A stretch of 64,000 nucleotides of DNA from CAVROT01 sp963722905 (GCA_963722905.1 CAVROT010000008.1:62001-126000), one strand, 5' to 3'; counted from the first letter of the stretch, positions 1-8,629 are shown. Made by a program: numbers and translations. The notes: generated by a model from the letters alone, not told the origin.

Positions 1-180
1 GTGCATGGCAATGCCGACGCGGTGGTGCCCATCGACATCCACTCCGATCGTCTGGTGCAGCAGATACCGAACGCCGTCCTCACCCGCCTGCCCGGCATCG
101 GCCACATGCCCCACCACGTCGCACCCGATGCCGTGGTGGCCGCCATAGACCGCGCCGCGTCCCGGGCCGGGCTGCGCTGA
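1..180 (+). CDS. alpha/beta hydrolase, C-terminal fragment (5' end outside window)
   Basis: Frame 1 is open from the first base to a TGA at 178-180 and gives about 59 residues. The stretch VHGNADAVVPIDIH resembles the late acid-containing strand of alpha/beta hydrolases (HGxxDxxVP), and GIGHMPHH resembles the loop carrying the catalytic histidine. The nucleophile region lies upstream of the window, so the substrate cannot be judged. PPK2 follows 70 bp downstream on the same strand. The fold is fairly sure, the function unknown. Confidence 0.7.
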   Translation: MHGNADAVVPIDIHSDRLVQQIPNAVLTRLPGIGHMPHHVAPDAVVAAIDRAASRAGLR

Positions 181-250
181 CCCGGCGCGACGTTGCAAGG
201 GCGGGCGCGCGCCCCTAGTCTGGATCACTCCGACGGGTCAGGAGGCCGCC

Positions 251-1111
251 ATGCTCCCCTTCGACGGTGCGATCAGCACATTCTTCAAGGAAGATGCCCC
301 CGACGAGGTGCGCGACGCCATCGAGGCGGCCGGCAAGAAGGACATCCTGGCCGAAGGCTATCCCTACGACAAGGCGATGTCGCGCGGCGACTACGACGAC
401 GCGATGGAAGCGCTTCAGCTTCAGCTCGTCCGCCTGCAGGCCGACGTCAAGGCGACCGGCAAACGCGTGGTCGTGGTCTTCGAGGGACGCGATGCCGCCG
501 GCAAGGGCGGCACCATCGCGCGCGTCCGCATGAACATGAATCCCCGCGTCGTGCGCACCGTGGCGCTCGGCACCCCCGACGAGCGCGAGCGGGGCGAATG
601 GTACTTTCAGCGCTACATCGATCACCTTCCCACGGCGGGCGAGGTCGTGCTGTTCGACCGGTCCTGGTACAACCGCGCCGTGGTCGAGCCGGTGTTCGGC
701 TTTTGCACCGATGACCAGCGCGAGACGTTCTTCCGCCAGGTGCCCGACTTCGAACGGATGCTGGTGGACGACGGTGTGATCCTGATAAAGTTCTGGCTGA
801 ATGTCAGCCGGGCCGAGCAGCTGCGCCGGTTCCTCAAGCGCGAGCGCGATCCGCTCAAGCAGTGGAAGCTCAGCCGCATCGACGTCGAGGGGCTGGGTAA
901 GTGGGAGGCCTATACCGAGGCCATCGCCGCCATGTTCGCCCGCACCGACGGGGCGCACGCCCCCTGGACCGTCGTGCGCACCGACGACAAGAAGCGTGGG
1001 CGCCTGGCCGCGATCCGCCATATGCTGCGGCGGATCGACTATCCGGGGCGCGACGTCGCCGACCCCGATCCGTCCCTCTGCGGCGGTCCGGGAATCTGGC
1101 CGCACCGCTGA
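251..1111 (+). CDS. ppk2: polyphosphate kinase 2 (PPK2 family)
   Basis: This 286-residue protein belongs to the PPK2 family, which transfers phosphate between polyphosphate and nucleotides in the cytoplasm. The Walker A-like loop GRDAAGKGG lies near residue 78. The Walker B/lid segment FDRSWYNRAVVE and the conserved FWLNVS and DPLKQWKLS stretches follow in family order. The length fits a one-domain PPK2, probably class I. AGGAGG five bases before the ATG supports the start. A TetR-type regulator begins at the base after the stop, so the two are probably co-transcribed. Nucleotide preference (ADP or GDP) cannot be read from the sequence. Confidence 0.93.
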   Translation: MLPFDGAISTFFKEDAPDEVRDAIEAAGKKDILAEGYPYDKAMSRGDYDDAMEALQLQLVRLQADVKATGKRVVVVFEGRDAAGKGGTIARVRMNMNPRVVRTVALGTPDERERGEWYFQRYIDHLPTAGEVVLFDRSWYNRAVVEPVFGFCTDDQRETFFRQVPDFERMLVDDGVILIKFWLNVSRAEQLRRFLKRERDPLKQWKLSRIDVEGLGKWEAYTEAIAAMFARTDGAHAPWTVVRTDDKKRGRLAAIRHMLRRIDYPGRDVADPDPSLCGGPGIWPHR

Positions 1112-1729
1112 ATGGGCAAGCAGGGCTATCACCACGGCAACCTCCGTCAGGCGCTGGTGGACGCGGCGCTGTCGCTGATCGCGCAGAAAGGCCCGACGGG
1201 TTTCACCCTCAGCGAGGCGGCGCGCGGGGCGGGCGTGACCCCGGCGGCGGTCTACCGGCACTTCGAGGGGCGCGAGGACCTGATCGCCGAGGTGGCGCGG
1301 CAAGGCTACGAGATCTTCGCCGACCTGATGGAGCGGGCCTACGAGACCGGCCAGCCCTCGGCCCTGTCGTCGTTCGAGGCGGTGGGCCGCGCCTATCTGG
1401 CCTTCGCGCGGCGCCACCCGGGCCACTACGTCGCGATGTTCGAATCCGGCGTCGGCGTGACCCGCACGCCGGCCCTCCATGCGGTCGCCAACCGCGCCAA
1501 CGGCGTGCTGGAGCGCGCGGCCGCCGATCTGGTCCGTCACATCCCCGAAGACCGGCGCCCCCCCGCCGCGATGTTCAGCGCCCATATCTGGGCTTTGTCG
1601 CACGGGGTGGTTGAGCTTTTCGCACGCGGCTCGCCGGGCACGACATCGCCTTTCCCCCCCGAAGAGCTGCTGGAGACGGGGATCGGCATTTACCTGCGCG
1701 GGCTGGGGCTGGTGGCGCCGGACGGGTAG
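1112..1729 (+). CDS. TetR/AcrR family transcriptional regulator (WHG-type C-terminus)
   Basis: This 205-residue protein has a TetR N-terminal helix-turn-helix (GFTLSEAARGAGVTPAAVYRHF, residues about 30-51, cited in part). The N-terminus YHHGNLRQALVDAAL is typical of TetR proteins with the WHG C-terminal domain. The ATG directly follows the TGA of ppk2 (TGAATG), implying translational coupling. The ligand and target are unknown. Linkage suggests that it acts on the ppk2 operon, but no clear operator palindrome was seen upstream of ppk2. Confidence 0.88.
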   Translation: MGKQGYHHGNLRQALVDAALSLIAQKGPTGFTLSEAARGAGVTPAAVYRHFEGREDLIAEVARQGYEIFADLMERAYETGQPSALSSFEAVGRAYLAFARRHPGHYVAMFESGVGVTRTPALHAVANRANGVLERAAADLVRHIPEDRRPPAAMFSAHIWALSHGVVELFARGSPGTTSPFPPEELLETGIGIYLRGLGLVAPDG

Positions 1730-1737
1730 ACGCTGCG

Positions 1738-2466
1738 TCAAAAGCTGGTCGGCCGTCCCATACGTTTTATGCCGTCCCAAGACGGTCCGAACGGCTCGAA
1801 CGGATCGAAGGCATTGGGCGGGTACACGAGTTGGGCGTTCGCCCATTCGAGGAGATGGCGCAGATGGCGCGGGCGGACCTCCGTTCCGCGGTTCATCATC
1901 GACGTCTTGTCGGCGAAGTGCAGGTCGCCGCTCTCGTATTCGTCGCCGAGACCCAGCATGTGCCCGAACTCGTGGACGGCAGTGATCCGCCCCGACGGCT
2001 TTGGCTGCAGGTCGCCGCGGACGAAACGGCCATCGTAGGGAAGCAGCAGGTTCCCGATGGCGCTCCGGTGATCCGTCAACGCAACGGCGTTGACCCGGAT
2101 GTAGAAGTGCTCGGACAGCGACAGGCCGCTCCGGATGTCGAAGACGAACGCGACCGAGAGCGGTCCAAAGGACTTCAGAGGGCCGGCGTCGCCAGTGTCC
2201 CAAAATCTCTGCACTGTCGTCGCGAAGCCCTTCATGAAGGCGTTTCGGCTCATATCCGTCCAGCGGGAGATCGGCAGCGCCGAGCCATCGTCGAAATCGA
2301 ACTGGATCTTCATGAAGCACTCGACGTACCACCGGCCCACGTCCGGCGCGAACAAGAGCGCGAGGTCGAACCTGCCAAAATTCCCATGCCGATGCCCGGG
2401 GGACCTCGCAACGACCTCGACACCGCCGCCGAGACGATCTTTGAGACGAAGGTCCCGATGGGCCAT
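1738..2466 (-). CDS. putative zinc metalloprotease with HExxHxxGxxD motif
   Basis: This 242-residue protein has no recognisable signal peptide or membrane segment. The decisive feature is HEFGHMLGLGDEY near residue 165: a HExxH zinc site with the third ligand arranged as in metzincin-like peptidases, and an acidic pair following. A downstream SMMNRG resembles the methionine turn found below metzincin sites. The N-terminal half is strand-rich and carries no motif I know. Similar HE(F/V)GHxxGLGDEY proteins occur among toxin-like or phage-tail/eCIS-associated peptidases; that is recollection, not a search result. The gene stands alone, convergent with the TetR gene. The ATG at 2466 is likely, but the first 20 residues are of uncertain authenticity. 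Confidence 0.6.
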   Translation of the reverse strand: MAHRDLRLKDRLGGGVEVVARSPGHRHGNFGRFDLALLFAPDVGRWYVECFMKIQFDFDDGSALPISRWTDMSRNAFMKGFATTVQRFWDTGDAGPLKSFGPLSVAFVFDIRSGLSLSEHFYIRVNAVALTDHRSAIGNLLLPYDGRFVRGDLQPKPSGRITAVHEFGHMLGLGDEYESGDLHFADKTSMMNRGTEVRPRHLRHLLEWANAQLVYPPNAFDPFEPFGPSWDGIKRMGRPTSF

Positions 2467-2513
2467 CCCGGATGCCGCTCCCGACCAGCCGCCTGATGAC
2501 GGCAGGCGTGAGG

Positions 2514-2529
2514 ATTACCGGTAATTACC
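2514..2529. promoter_or_regulatory. overlapping AT-rich palindromes upstream of the metalloprotease gene
   Basis: ATTACCGGTAAT (2514-2525) and GGTAATTACC (2520-2529) are perfect overlapping palindromes in a short gap. They lie about 48 bp upstream of the metalloprotease ATG and just beyond the stop of the ABC ATPase gene. The position suits an operator. No regulator can be named. Confidence 0.35.
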
Positions 2530-2535
2530 CCTACG

Positions 2536-3630
2536 TCACGTCTTATCCGCGAACACCACCAACGCACGCGGATCCCAGCCGATGCGCGTCGGGTCGCCAC
2601 GCGACAGGATGGGGCGGCCGGGGACGTTCTTCATCGAGATCGTCACGGCGTGACCCGACCCTTCGAGCGTCATCTCGTAATAGGTCATGTCGCCGTAATA
2701 CATCACCTCGCGCACAGTGCCGGGGGCGGTGCGGACCGCGTCTTCGCCCTCTTCCAGCACAGACAGCGGCTCGGGGCGGATGCCGACCGAGGCGGCGCCG
2801 TCGAACAAGCCGCCCGGCGCCTGTCCGGGGTCCAGCGTGCAGCGGCCCAGACCCGCGACGTCGACCTCGGACCCCGAGACGCTGCCGGGCAGGAAGGTCA
2901 TCATGCCGATGAACTCGGCCACCTTCCGGTCCACGGGACGGCCATAGAGGTCCTGCGGGGCGGCGACCTGCGCGATCGCGCCCTCGAACATCACGGCGAT
3001 GCGGTCGGACATGATCAGCGCCTCCTCCTGGTCGTGGGTGACCAGGACGAACGTGATGCCGACCTGCCGCTGGAGGCGGCGCAGCTCGGCCTGCATCCCC
3101 TCGCGCAGCTTCTTGTCCAACGCCGACAGCGGCTCGTCCAGCAGCAGCACGCGCGGCTCGAGGATCAGCGCGCGGGCCAGCGCCACGCGCTGCCGCTGGC
3201 CGCCCGACAGGGCATGCGCCGCGCGGTCGCCGTAGCCGCCGAGGCCCACCATATCCAACGCCTGCGCGACCTTCGACGCCTGCGCCGCGCGGTCCAGCCC
3301 AGACCGGCGCAGACCGAAGCCGACGTTCTGCGCGACGCTGAGATGCGGGAAGATCGCATAGGACTGGAACACCATGTTGGTGGGCCGCCGGTTCGGCGCC
3401 ACGCCGCGCATGTCGGCCCCGTCGATGGTCAGCGTGCCGGCCGACGCGTCCTCGAACCCCGCGATGGTGCGCAGCAGCGTGGTCTTGCCACAGCCCGAGG
3501 GCCCCAGCAGCGAAAAGAACTCGCCCTCGCGGATGTCGAGGTCGATGCCGCGCAGGGCGTGGTAGCTGCCAAAATACTTCTCGATCCCCTCAAGGTGGAT
3601 CAGCGACGCTGCGGGGCGGTCGTCCGTCAC
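2536..3630 (-). CDS. ABC transporter ATP-binding protein (spermidine/putrescine PotA type)
   Basis: This 364-residue ATPase energises an importer. It shows Walker A (GPSGCGKTT), the ABC signature LSGGQRQR, Walker B (VLLLDEPLSALD), the H-loop VTHDQEEAL and a C-terminal TOBE-like region (SVGIRPEPLSVL). Length and domain order fit PotA/FbpC-type ATPases. A longer reading upstream is out of frame with any homologous sequence. The GTG at 3630 overlaps the TGA of the upstream permease (GTGA), which marks it as the start. It is the last gene of the operon. The substrate is probably a polyamine or a related compound. Confidence 0.9.
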   Translation of the reverse strand: MTDDRPAASLIHLEGIEKYFGSYHALRGIDLDIREGEFFSLLGPSGCGKTTLLRTIAGFEDASAGTLTIDGADMRGVAPNRRPTNMVFQSYAIFPHLSVAQNVGFGLRRSGLDRAAQASKVAQALDMVGLGGYGDRAAHALSGGQRQRVALARALILEPRVLLLDEPLSALDKKLREGMQAELRRLQRQVGITFVLVTHDQEEALIMSDRIAVMFEGAIAQVAAPQDLYGRPVDRKVAEFIGMMTFLPGSVSGSEVDVAGLGRCTLDPGQAPGGLFDGAASVGIRPEPLSVLEEGEDAVRTAPGTVREVMYYGDMTYYEMTLEGSGHAVTISMKNVPGRPILSRGDPTRIGWDPRALVVFADKT

Positions 3631-4424
3631 AGGAATCCTCCGTCGGCGCTGCGGCCGGTGCGTGCGGCGCCGCGACGGCGCATGACCTCGGCCAGCGTCA
3701 GCAACAGCACCGAGAGGGCGACGAGTATCGTCCCCAGCGCCATGACGACGGGGATCTTCTGCGGGAACCGCAGCTGCCCCCACAGATAGACCGGAAGGGT
3801 CGGATCGGTGCCGGTGAGGAAGAAGGCTATGATGAACTCGTCCAGGCTGATGGTGAACGCGATCAGCAGCGACGACACGATGCCGGGCGCCACCAGCGGC
3901 AGGATCACGAGACGGAAGGTCCCCCACGTCCCCTCGCCCAGGTCGCGCGCCGCCTCCTCCAGCGACGTGTCCAGCGCCGCGAAGGATCCGTTCAGTATGG
4001 CGATGGAGAAGGGCGTGCAGATCAGCACGTGCCCCAGCACCACCGACCACGCCCCCAGTGGCAGGCCGAGCGCCAGCAGCACGACCAGCAGCGACACCGC
4101 GACGATGATCTCTGGCAGGACCAGCGGCAGCATGACGAAGCCCAGCACCGCGCCGCGCCCGCGGAACCGATAGCGCGCGCCGACGCGGGCCGCGCAGATG
4201 CCCATCAGCGTCGCCAGAACGGCCGAGGTCACGGCGATCAGCGCCGACATCCGCACGGACGCCAGCAGGGCCGGGGTCTCGGGGATCTCGGCGAACCAGC
4301 GGGCGGTGAAGCCCTGCAGCGGAAAGGCGATCACAGTGGCGTCGTTGAAGGCAAAGATCGGCAGCAGCGCGATGGGCGCGTAGAGGAACGCCAGATAGAG
4401 CACGACATAGACGCGCAGGGTCAT
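3627..4424 (-). CDS. ABC transporter permease (PotC type)
   Basis: This 265-residue inner-membrane permease has about six hydrophobic segments. Its EAA loop reads EEAARDLGEGTWGTFRLVILP (cited in part), where the ATPase docks. It belongs to the PotC-like permeases of polyamine/Fe3+-type importers. Its stop overlaps the ATPase start, and its own start lies 22 bp after the stop of the PotB-type permease. Proper function requires a binding protein, which this operon lacks. Confidence 0.88.
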   Translation of the reverse strand: MTLRVYVVLYLAFLYAPIALLPIFAFNDATVIAFPLQGFTARWFAEIPETPALLASVRMSALIAVTSAVLATLMGICAARVGARYRFRGRGAVLGFVMLPLVLPEIIVAVSLLVVLLALGLPLGAWSVVLGHVLICTPFSIAILNGSFAALDTSLEEAARDLGEGTWGTFRLVILPLVAPGIVSSLLIAFTISLDEFIIAFFLTGTDPTLPVYLWGQLRFPQKIPVVMALGTILVALSVLLLTLAEVMRRRGAARTGRSADGGFL

Positions 4425-4446
4425 CGCAGCGGCTCGCCTGGCCGGA

Positions 4447-5292
4447 TCACCGCAGCCACCGCCGCAGGCTGAGCGCGAAGAGCGCCGCGATCAGCCCCAC
4501 CGTCGTCATCGCGACCACCGCCAGGGCCGCGCCCATCGGCGCGTTGTTGAGGCGCAGGAACTGGACCTGGATCATGTTGGCGATCATCAGCCCGTCGGGC
4601 CCGCCGACCAGCCGGGGCGTCACGTAGTCGCCGATCACGGGGATGAAGACGATCAGCGCGGCCGCGACGATGCCGGGCACCGCCAGCGGCAGCGTCACGC
4701 GCAAGAAGGTCGTCACGCGGTTCTCGCCCAGGTCGCGCGCGGCCTCCAGCAGCGAACGGTCGATCTTCTCCAGGCTGACGTAGATCGGCAGGATCGCGAA
4801 GGGCGCGAAGGCATGGGCCAGCGTGATGACGACGGCGTTGGCGTTGTAGAGCACCCAGGTCAGCGGCTCGTCGATGATGCCGACGCCGATGAGCGAGGTG
4901 TTGAGCACGCCGTTGTAGCCCAGGATCACCTTCCACAGGAACACGCGGATCAGGTAGCTGGTCCAGAACGGGATGGTGATCGCGAAAAGCCATAGCGACT
5001 TTCTGGACGGCGCCACGTGGAAGCTGACGAAATAGGCCACAGGGAACGCGGTGAGGACGGTGGCGGCCGTCACGGCCAGTGCGATCAGGACGGACCGGAT
5101 CAGGAGTTCCCAATAGAGCGGTTCGGTCAGCGCCGCGCGGTAATTCTCCAGCGTCGGTTCGCGCACGATGGTCAGGAAGTCCTGGGACCAGAAGCTGAAG
5201 AGGACGATCGTCGCCAGCGGCACCGCGAGAAGGGCCACCGCATAGGTGAAAGGCGGCGCGACCAGCAACCATCCCCGCCGTGCCTCGCTCAT
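4447..5292 (-). CDS. ABC transporter permease (PotB type)
   Basis: This 281-residue inner-membrane permease has about six hydrophobic segments. The EAA loop LEAARDLGENRVTTF and the conserved GDYVTPRLVGG stretch are characteristic of PotB/PotH permeases. It precedes the PotC-type permease and follows a small monooxygenase-like gene after 9 bp, all on the minus strand. The periplasmic binding protein that normally accompanies such systems is absent on both sides. Confidence 0.9.
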   Translation of the reverse strand: MSEARRGWLLVAPPFTYAVALLAVPLATIVLFSFWSQDFLTIVREPTLENYRAALTEPLYWELLIRSVLIALAVTAATVLTAFPVAYFVSFHVAPSRKSLWLFAITIPFWTSYLIRVFLWKVILGYNGVLNTSLIGVGIIDEPLTWVLYNANAVVITLAHAFAPFAILPIYVSLEKIDRSLLEAARDLGENRVTTFLRVTLPLAVPGIVAAALIVFIPVIGDYVTPRLVGGPDGLMIANMIQVQFLRLNNAPMGAALAVVAMTTVGLIAALFALSLRRWLR

Positions 5293-5301
5293 GCGGCCGG
5301 C

Positions 5302-5616
5302 CTAGGCTTCAACGGATTGCACCGTCTCGAACGCCTCCAGCACCGGAGGCCCGGCATAGAGGTCGCCCGACGACCTGGCCCCCTTGTGGGCGGCGCGGAA
5401 CGCCTCGGACTTGGTCCAGGCCTCGAACGCGGGGCGGTCGCGCCAGGCGGTGTGAGAGGCGTAGAGCGTGTGTGCGTCCGTCTCGGGGCCCCGCATCAGG
5501 TGGAAGGCGACGAAGCCGTCCACCGATTTCAGATGCGAATCCCGCGTCGCCCAAACCTCTTCAAAGGCCGCCTCACGCCCGCGCAGCACCTCGAACCGGT
5601 TCATCGTCAGATACAT
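5302..5616 (-). CDS. antibiotic biosynthesis monooxygenase (ABM) domain protein
   Basis: This 104-residue protein has the ferredoxin-like ABM fold pattern: an N-terminal strand (MYLTMNRFEV), a helix with FEEVWATRDS, VDGFVAFHLMRG, then TLYASHTAW and FEAWTKSEAF. Family members include heme-degrading IsdG-like proteins and quinol monooxygenases. The ATG at 5616 is chosen over one 30 bp upstream because GGAGG precedes it at proper distance. It appears to be the first gene of the ABC transporter operon. The chemical role is unknown; FEAWTKSEAFRAAH is common in IsdG-like members, so heme or iron handling is possible. Confidence 0.78.
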   Translation of the reverse strand: MYLTMNRFEVLRGREAAFEEVWATRDSHLKSVDGFVAFHLMRGPETDAHTLYASHTAWRDRPAFEAWTKSEAFRAAHKGARSSGDLYAGPPVLEAFETVQSVEA

Positions 5617-5772
5617 CGCGACCCCTCCGTCCCCGGCATCCTGCAAGGCGCTCCGGGAAGGAGCAAGCGCCGCGTGCGCCGCGGGCAGAGTTGAACGGCG
5701 GTCGTCGTTCGCACGTGGCTCAAACTCCGGGCAAACGAGGGCAAGAGACGCGTTGGGTCGATCAATGCCCGG

Positions 5773-5800
5773 TTCGGAGTGTTTTAAATATAGTTATAAT
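5773..5800 (+). promoter_or_regulatory. candidate sigma70 promoter for the acyltransferase gene
   Basis: A perfect TATAAT (5795-5800) stands 16 bp after TTCGGA (5773-5778) in a conspicuously AT-rich patch. It leaves a leader of about 55 bases before the ATG at 5861. A second TTGACA at 5802 has no matching -10 element. Confidence 0.5.
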
Positions 5801-5860
5801 GTTGACATAGAGCAATGATTGACATCTGAAGGCTGCGAATTCCCATTTGGACGGGCTGGA

Positions 5861-7777
5861 ATGAAATACAGACCCGAGGTCGACGGCCTGCGCGCCATCG
5901 CCGTCCTGCCGGTGATCTCCTATCATGCCGGTTTCGCAGGGCTACCCGGCGGATTCGTCGGGGTCGACGTTTTCTTCGTCATCAGCGGCTATCTCATCAC
6001 GACGATATTGCTGAACGAACTGGCCGACGGCCGATATTCGATTTTGCGTTTCTACGAACGTCGGGCGCGCCGGATCCTGCCTGCGCTCTTCGTCGTGATG
6101 CTGGCATGCCTGCCCGTCGCATGGTTCTGGATGCTGCCGGAACAGTTCGAGGAATTTGGCCGCAGCCTCATCGCCGTACCGCTCTTTTCGTCCAACGTCC
6201 TCTTCTGGCTGGAATCGAACTACTTCGCGCGGGAAGCCGACCTGAAGCCCTTGCTCCACACATGGAGCCTTGCGGTCGAGGAGCAATACTACCTGCTGTT
6301 CCCACCGATCCTGGCGGGACTGTGGGCGTGGGGCACCCGCAGGGCCGCACTTGCCGTGGCTCTCATGGCCATCACGAGTCTCGGCGCCTTCGTCTTCCTG
6401 GCGCCGCGCCTTCCCGAAGCGGCGTTCTACCTCTCCCCGCTTCGCGCATGGGAACTTCTTGCCGGCTCGCTTTGCGCCTTCGCGATGCGGGACCGTGAAC
6501 GGGTCGGTCATCCACTCCTGTCCTGGATGGGTCTGGCAATGATCGTCGGCGGAATGCTGGGCTATCGTTATACCTTCGGGTTTCCAGGGCCCTTCGCCAT
6601 GCTGCCCGTCGCCGGGACCGCGCTCGTCATCCTGTTTGCGACCGCGACGGCGGGCGCGGGACGGCTGCTGTCGCTACGCCCGCTCGTCGGCATCGGACTG
6701 ATCAGCTACAGCGCCTATCTGTGGCACCAACCGCTGTTTGCCTTTGCCCGTATCCGGCTCGGTACGCCCCCGCCGGACTGGATAATGGGCGGTCTTGCCG
6801 TGCTGACGCTGATGCTGGCCTGGGTCACGTGGCGATACGTGGAAGCGCCGTTCCGCGCCCGATCGACCGGCGCCCGCCCGATCGTTGTCCGCCGCGACGT
6901 ATTCGCCTGGAGTGCGCTGACCGGAACGGCGCTGGCCGCCATCGGCGTCATAGGTGTGGCGACGGCGGGCCTGCCGGTCCGGATGGATGCGGGCTATCCG
7001 GAGCGCGCGCGAACGGTTGAAGAGAACAGGGCAGAGCGGCAAGCGGCAATCGGGTCAGGCGTATGCCACTTCAACAAGCGCGGGATGAACGACAGGATCG
7101 ATACATTCCTTCGTGCGTGGGATTGCCGCCCGGACGACGATTCAACCCTTAAACCGACCACCATAGCGGTCTATGGCGACAGCCACGCGGGCGACAAGGT
7201 CATGGCACTGGCACAGGCGGGGTACGACGTGCTGCAGATGACCGGCGCCGGTTGTCCGCTGCTGCCGATGGACCGAGCGCCCGATCATCACTGCGACAGG
7301 ATGCTCGAACGGTTCGAGGCCGAGATTTCACGCGGCGGCATCAGAACCGTTCTTCTGTCGAACTTGTTCAATTCGCAAGAATCGAGCCCCGATGGGTTGC
7401 GCCAACTGATCGACTACTGGAGCGGGCGCGACGTCGATGTCCTGCTATTCACCCAGACGCCGACCTTCGCCGATGTTTCGGACGTCTACATGATGCATGG
7501 GGCCGATGGCGTGCGCGCCCTTCGGGAGATCGAGGAACACGACTTCGGCTTCGCAGATTCCCTGGCGACGGTCGATACGCGCGATGTCGGGATCATCGAT
7601 ACGACCACCCTCCTTTGCGGAACCGATAACGACTGCGCACCCATCGCGGACGGACCGTTGCTGATCGACCAGCGGCATCTCAGCGTCGAGGGCGCACGTC
7701 GGTCAGGTGCGAATCTGGTTGAGCTTCTGGGTCCCGAGGTCATGCAGCCGCCAGGCAAGGCGATGGCGTCGGACTAG
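5861..7777 (+). CDS. OafA/YrhL-type acyltransferase with C-terminal SGNH domain
   Basis: This 638-residue membrane protein O-acylates cell-surface polysaccharide. The N-terminal acyltransferase-3 domain (about residues 1-345) opens with YRPEVDGLRAIAVLPV, has about ten membrane segments and contains FFVISGYLI and HTWSLAVEEQYYL. The C-terminal periplasmic SGNH hydrolase-like domain has GDSH (block I) and a late DQRHLS (catalytic Asp-x-x-His). A TTG at 5819 would add 14 residues. The ATG at 5861 is preferred because it yields the family's usual N-terminus. No other polysaccharide gene lies nearby, so the acceptor (LPS or exopolysaccharide) is unknown. Confidence 0.92.
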   Translation: MKYRPEVDGLRAIAVLPVISYHAGFAGLPGGFVGVDVFFVISGYLITTILLNELADGRYSILRFYERRARRILPALFVVMLACLPVAWFWMLPEQFEEFGRSLIAVPLFSSNVLFWLESNYFAREADLKPLLHTWSLAVEEQYYLLFPPILAGLWAWGTRRAALAVALMAITSLGAFVFLAPRLPEAAFYLSPLRAWELLAGSLCAFAMRDRERVGHPLLSWMGLAMIVGGMLGYRYTFGFPGPFAMLPVAGTALVILFATATAGAGRLLSLRPLVGIGLISYSAYLWHQPLFAFARIRLGTPPPDWIMGGLAVLTLMLAWVTWRYVEAPFRARSTGARPIVVRRDVFAWSALTGTALAAIGVIGVATAGLPVRMDAGYPERARTVEENRAERQAAIGSGVCHFNKRGMNDRIDTFLRAWDCRPDDDSTLKPTTIAVYGDSHAGDKVMALAQAGYDVLQMTGAGCPLLPMDRAPDHHCDRMLERFEAEISRGGIRTVLLSNLFNSQESSPDGLRQLIDYWSGRDVDVLLFTQTPTFADVSDVYMMHGADGVRALREIEEHDFGFADSLATVDTRDVGIIDTTTLLCGTDNDCAPIADGPLLIDQRHLSVEGARRSGANLVELLGPEVMQPPGKAMASD

Positions 7778-7840
7778 AGACGGGGTGCGCGTCCGGCGCT
7801 TTGCCGCAAGCCATACCGCAACTGGCCGTCCTGAACCGAA

Positions 7841-7860
7841 GGGGCGCGCGAACGCGCCCC
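7841..7860. terminator. hairpin between convergent genes
   Basis: GGGGCGCG and CGCGCCCC form a perfect 8-bp stem with a CGAA tetraloop. It lies between the stops of the acyltransferase (7777) and the CHRD gene (7872). There is no long U-run, so termination efficiency is uncertain. Confidence 0.55.
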
Positions 7861-7871
7861 ACGGGACCTGG

Positions 7872-8450
7872 TCAGGCCTTGCGCTTGCGGACGACGGCCA
7901 TCACGCCGAACGCGCCCAGCAGGAGGGGCAGGCCGGCGGGCAGCGGAACCGGCGTCAGCTGGCCACGGATCTCACCGGCGGGCATCATATCGGTATGGAT
8001 ATTGATGTAGTAGCTCCGCTCGAGCATCCCGGCGAGGAACTCGTCGAAGGACTCCGTCACACCCGCGATGTCGATGGCGTCAGCAAAGGCGTAATCCGTC
8101 GTCTCCAGGGAGAAGCCGCCGTCGGTTTCCGTGTAGCCCATGGGGAAGGGAAACGGGATGACGATGTCGCCGGTCATGCCGACCAGGGCGTCATGGAAGT
8201 GGATCGGCCCCGCCGGATTGGCCACGAGGGTGTCCCACAGGCCGTCGAGGGTGATCCCGCTGATGTCCAGCCGGAAATCCAGCGTCTTGTCCGCGTCGTC
8301 GATCCGCAGCGTCGCGGTGCCGGTGGCGGTGCTGTCGCTGCCCGGAACGGCCTGCGCGCTGTTGAGAACCGAGGTGAAGTCGAAGGTAGCAGCCGAGGCG
8401 GCCGACGCCACCATGGCGAGCGCCGCGGCGCTCGTGGCAAGTCTTAACAT
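7872..8450 (-). CDS. CHRD domain protein with VPLPA-CTERM sorting signal
   Basis: This 192-residue exported protein starts with a signal peptide (MLRLATSAAALAMVASAASA). A CHRD domain follows, with FDFTSVLNSAQAVPG, IHFHDALVG and a final NIHTDMMPAGEIRGQL. The C-terminus VPLPAGLPLLLGAFG plus a hydrophobic stretch and a basic RKRKA tail is the VPLPA variant of the PEP-CTERM signal. In Rhodobacterales this is processed by an exosortase. No exosortase gene is present here. It is monocistronic, with about 180 bp of leader DNA before it. The role of CHRD proteins in bacteria is not established. Confidence 0.9.
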   Translation of the reverse strand: MLRLATSAAALAMVASAASAATFDFTSVLNSAQAVPGSDSTATGTATLRIDDADKTLDFRLDISGITLDGLWDTLVANPAGPIHFHDALVGMTGDIVIPFPFPMGYTETDGGFSLETTDYAFADAIDIAGVTESFDEFLAGMLERSYYINIHTDMMPAGEIRGQLTPVPLPAGLPLLLGAFGVMAVVRKRKA

Positions 8451-8629
8451 TCTGTAACTCCTGATTAACGCTTAGGGCTTCGGAGGGACGTTCCGTATGC
8501 CCCCCTACACTCACGTTCCGTGCGTTAACCAAGTTTCGCGGTTCGTTAACTATCTGATGCGTGCGCCTCATGACCCGGCGCAAGACATCTGCCGCATCGT
8601 CCCGATATCGCAGACCGTTCCATTTACAA

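Noticed and set aside
215..2332. 705-codon minus-strand open frame across ppk2 and the TetR gene
   Set aside because: It has Arg/Asp/His-rich composition typical of antisense reading and overlaps two well-supported genes.
8521..8550. two TTAAC sequences before the CHRD gene considered as a CtrA box
   Set aside because: The spacing between the TTAA units is 18 bp, not 7.
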